This document shows positions 4,827 to 5,373 of a stretch of DNA of 5,373 nucleotides, piece after piece. Position numbers and translations under genes: made by a program. The stretch's first letter is position 1, and every line of letters begins with the position of its first letter. This DNA comes from JADHMP01 sp964617385 (GTDB lineage Bacteria; Bacteroidota; Bacteroidia; Flavobacteriales; Flavobacteriaceae): contig CAZTYX010000111.1 in the NCBI GenBank assembly GCA_964617385.1, positions 1 to 5,373 of the forward strand. Reading direction: 5' to 3'. Below the pieces are notes generated by a model. It ran no database searches, was not told the DNA's origin, and saw nothing but the letters and a program-made list of their open reading frames with translations.

Positions 4827-5373
4827 ATGGAACATAAATACTACCTCGCTTTATGGGCCAAGGGGAAGCTCAGTGATCAGGAACTAGAAGCACTTGAAGG
4901 AGAAGCTGCTGTTAAAGAATATAAAACCATTTTGTCGTTAACAAACAAGATGCATTTGCCCCTTCCCGAAAGTCTGGCTTGGGAAACTTTTGCTAAAAAA
5001 AGAACCCCTAAAAAAGCAGGAAAACTCATTTCGTTTTCTTGGCGTTATGCCCTAGCAGCCAGCCTAATTTTGCTTATTGGATTGGGTGCTTTTTTTAGTA
5101 TACCCAATTCTATAGAAGCACAAAATGACTATATGTGGGTAGCATTACCCGACGAATCTAAAGCTTATTTAGCGCCGGGTGCAACCCTAACATATCCTAA
5201 GACCTATGGTTGGTTTGAGCGCCACGTAGAAATGACTGGAGAGGTGCGTTTTGAGGTTGCGAAAGGCAGTCCTTTTAAGGTTGTTGCTGCCCAAGGTTGG
5301 GTGGAAGTATTAGGCACCGTTTTTAGAGTGATTGACCAAGATGATTTTTTTGCCGTGAGTTGTACGGAAGGAA
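4827..5373 (+). CDS. FecR-type anti-sigma factor, N-terminal part (runs off the right edge)
   Basis: The ATG at 4827 lies one base after the sigma-factor stop, and 182 codons are open to the window end. The cytoplasmic N-terminal part (1-70) contains LALWAKGKLSDQELEAL at 7-23, the kind of short helical region that binds the sigma factor in FecR proteins. One membrane helix follows at about 73-92. The periplasmic part is a FecR domain: WVALPDESKAYLAPGATLTYP at 104-124 (read in two overlapping pieces, LPDESKAYL and APGATLTYP), then VEMTGEVRFEVAKGSPFKV at 134-152 and VEVLGTVFRV at 159-168. The expected C-terminal signalling domain (DUF4974 in Bacteroidota) is outside the window. It should keep the upstream sigma factor at the membrane and release it on a signal from the outer envelope. 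Confidence 0.92.
   Translation, partial: MEHKYYLALWAKGKLSDQELEALEGEAAVKEYKTILSLTNKMHLPLPESLAWETFAKKRTPKKAGKLISFSWRYALAASLILLIGLGAFFSIPNSIEAQNDYMWVALPDESKAYLAPGATLTYPKTYGWFERHVEMTGEVRFEVAKGSPFKVVAAQGWVEVLGTVFRVIDQDDFFAVSCTEG

Overview
The window looks like chromosomal DNA of a marine-type flavobacterium (Bacteroidota). It is AT-rich, and none of the genes has a clear Shine-Dalgarno sequence. The exported proteins carry Bacteroidota-style lipoprotein signals. The cell-surface families seen (CotH-like protein, thrombospondin type 3 repeat lipoprotein, PepSY-like domains, FecI/FecR-type sigma and anti-sigma pair) are typical of that phylum. This assignment is inferred from family content and base composition. 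No rRNA, tRNA or CRISPR is present.

Layout. Positions 1-517 (minus strand) hold the N-terminal part of a CotH-family lipoprotein whose C-terminus lies outside the window. Positions 518-885 are a divergent intergenic region with a nested set of inverted repeats. Positions 886-2040 (plus) encode a stand-alone serine hydrolase lipoprotein of the beta-lactamase/NylB-like superfamily. It is more AT-rich than its surroundings. A 153-bp intergenic stretch follows, with a weak possible terminator and a clean 7-bp inverted repeat just before the next gene.

From 2194 to the right edge, five plus-strand genes are packed with at most 10 nt between them and very probably form one operon. In order they encode: an acidic lipoprotein with Ca-binding-type Asp repeats and two PepSY-like domains; a four-helix, histidine-rich membrane protein resembling cytochrome b561; a periplasmic YceI-like protein; an ECF sigma factor; and a FecR-type anti-sigma factor that runs off the end.

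Working together (inference). The b561-like plus YceI pairing matches the known yceJ-yceI pairing of enterobacteria. This suggests an envelope redox or isoprenoid/quinone-related function, with the acidic lipoprotein as an extra envelope partner. The sigma/anti-sigma pair in the same transcript suggests the operon is self-regulated by an envelope signal. The cargo is not the SusCD or TonB-receptor pair usually linked to FecI/FecR in this phylum, at least within the window. That makes this operon the most interesting part of the sequence.
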